DNA from: Cristatella mucedo
Taxonomy: Eukaryota > Bryozoa > Phylactolaemata > Cristatellidae
Direction of reading: 5' to 3'
Length of the DNA: 52,847 nucleotides
Assembly (NCBI GenBank): GCA_009760855.2
Contig: WPIO01000416.1
Coordinates: forward strand, 1-52,847
Of the stretch, positions 52,133-52,847 are shown in pieces. The notes below the pieces were generated by a model, which did no database searches, was not told the DNA's origin, and saw nothing but the letters and a program-made list of their open reading frames with translations. The first letter of the stretch is position 1. Each line of letters opens with the position of its first letter. Position numbers and translations under genes: made by a program.

Positions 52133-52847
52133 CAGGGCTCTGTGCTTGGTCTGGTTTATTTAACTGTTTATAGTCTCTATCTTGTCGATGTGATTGCCAG
52201 GCGCAATCTTGGCTTTTGCTTCTATGCAGTTTGAAATCAATCGTAAATTTGCTTTGAATTGTCCCAGCACTCTAGTACGTCTTATTCCCTCACCTCCCCT
52301 CCTGCATGTAGTGATGACGTCTGCACATGGATAGCAGCAATTTTCCATTAATTGACTTACGATAAAACAACTAGCTACAAGCATACTAAGTGAGATTCGC
52401 AAATTGGAATGGTTAACGCTCAAAATCGGCTCTCCCCGCACATCTCCTGCTGAATCTGCACAACATCTAGGTGTGTTTGTGTAAAGCGACCTTTTATTTG
52501 ACGACTACATCCGCTTCAAAGTTAGGTCAGCTCACTTTTAGCTACATATCATCGCTAAAATGGGCTTGTTTAGACATGGTTACAACACCTTAAATAGGCC
52601 ACGCATTTTGAACTCCTGTCTTGATTTCTGTAGCTCACTGCTGGTTGGTCTACCGGCCCGTGCAATCATGCTCTTGCATTCGGTGCAAAAATCTGCAGCT
52701 TGGCTTGTCTGTTGCGAGTATTACAATTGCCACGTCACACAGTTCTCGCAGACCTGCACTGGCTCTCATATCACATCCCATTCAATGTGGGCAATGAGAT
52801 CTTATAATAAGATTGTAGCTAAGGAAAAAAGAGACCTAAAAGTGAGT
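52133..52847 (+). mobile_element. Old LINE-A, right half (runs off the window)
   Basis: Picks up at CTCAGGGCTCTGTGCTTGGT, exactly where the left half left the RT motif B, and continues through GATGTGATTGCCAGGCGCAA to the C-terminal region. Frameshifts are numerous. It turns into the GACCTAAAAGTGAGT foldback junction also present at 2590. Confidence 0.85.

Overview
The window reads as animal (metazoan) nuclear DNA, most likely from a marine invertebrate. The phylum cannot be fixed from sequence alone. There are no bacterial-style operons. Coding sequence comes as short exons with consensus splice sites, and most of the 52.8 kb is dead transposable elements: two CR1/L2-type LINE families (called A and B here), two tRNA-like SINE families, a Ty3/Gypsy-like gag-protease relic, a foldback element and a Tc1-like transposase scrap. 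No rRNA or functional tRNA gene, CRISPR array or complete host gene was found.

The host signal under the transposons is a tandemly repeated, partly decayed family of cell-surface receptor-like genes, all on the + strand. Four clear exons have both splice sites in phase 1: an Ig-like domain (48805-49161), a two-copy module of unknown fold with conserved Cys (24880-25212 and 36292-36600), and a juxtamembrane plus transmembrane exon (37557-37766). An acceptor-defined terminal exon also starts in phase 1 (3992-4389). It has five or more tyrosines and an ITAM-like YxxL pair. A decayed Ig exon lies at 16793-17143, and its two canonical disulfide cysteines are both Ser.

The flanking DNA is duplicated with the exons. 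Block Q (12230-13440 and 46740-47720) precedes each Ig exon. Block R (2050-2590 and 49550-52847, an old LINE-A copy) follows the intact Ig exon and also lies just before the tail exon of the first unit. Block P (about 21650-25520 and 31800-36900) carries the Cys module. The membrane block (3120-3790 and 37316-37660) occurs twice. The simplest layout is the end of unit 1 (0-4.4 kb), a scrambled unit 2 (12-38 kb) and the start of unit 3 (46-52.8 kb, running off the window). Inferred ancestral order: Q, Ig, R, Cys module, TM, tyrosine tail.

Region by region: 0.3-9.5 kb holds a 1.7-kb inverted duplication around the unit-1 tail exon and the Gypsy relic. 9.5-20.7 kb is LINE/SINE debris with the Q1 and Ig pseudo-exons. 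21-38 kb holds the two P blocks. 38.8-41.2 kb is a degenerate minisatellite split by a LINE with a clean target-site duplication. 41.7-44.6 kb is a LINE-B copy fused at its 5' end to LINE-A sequence. 45-52.8 kb is unit 3 with a young LINE-A nested in an older one. Shared versus private insertions give a relative order of events. Transposon boundaries are by eye, roughly plus or minus 20-50 bp unless a target-site duplication is quoted.
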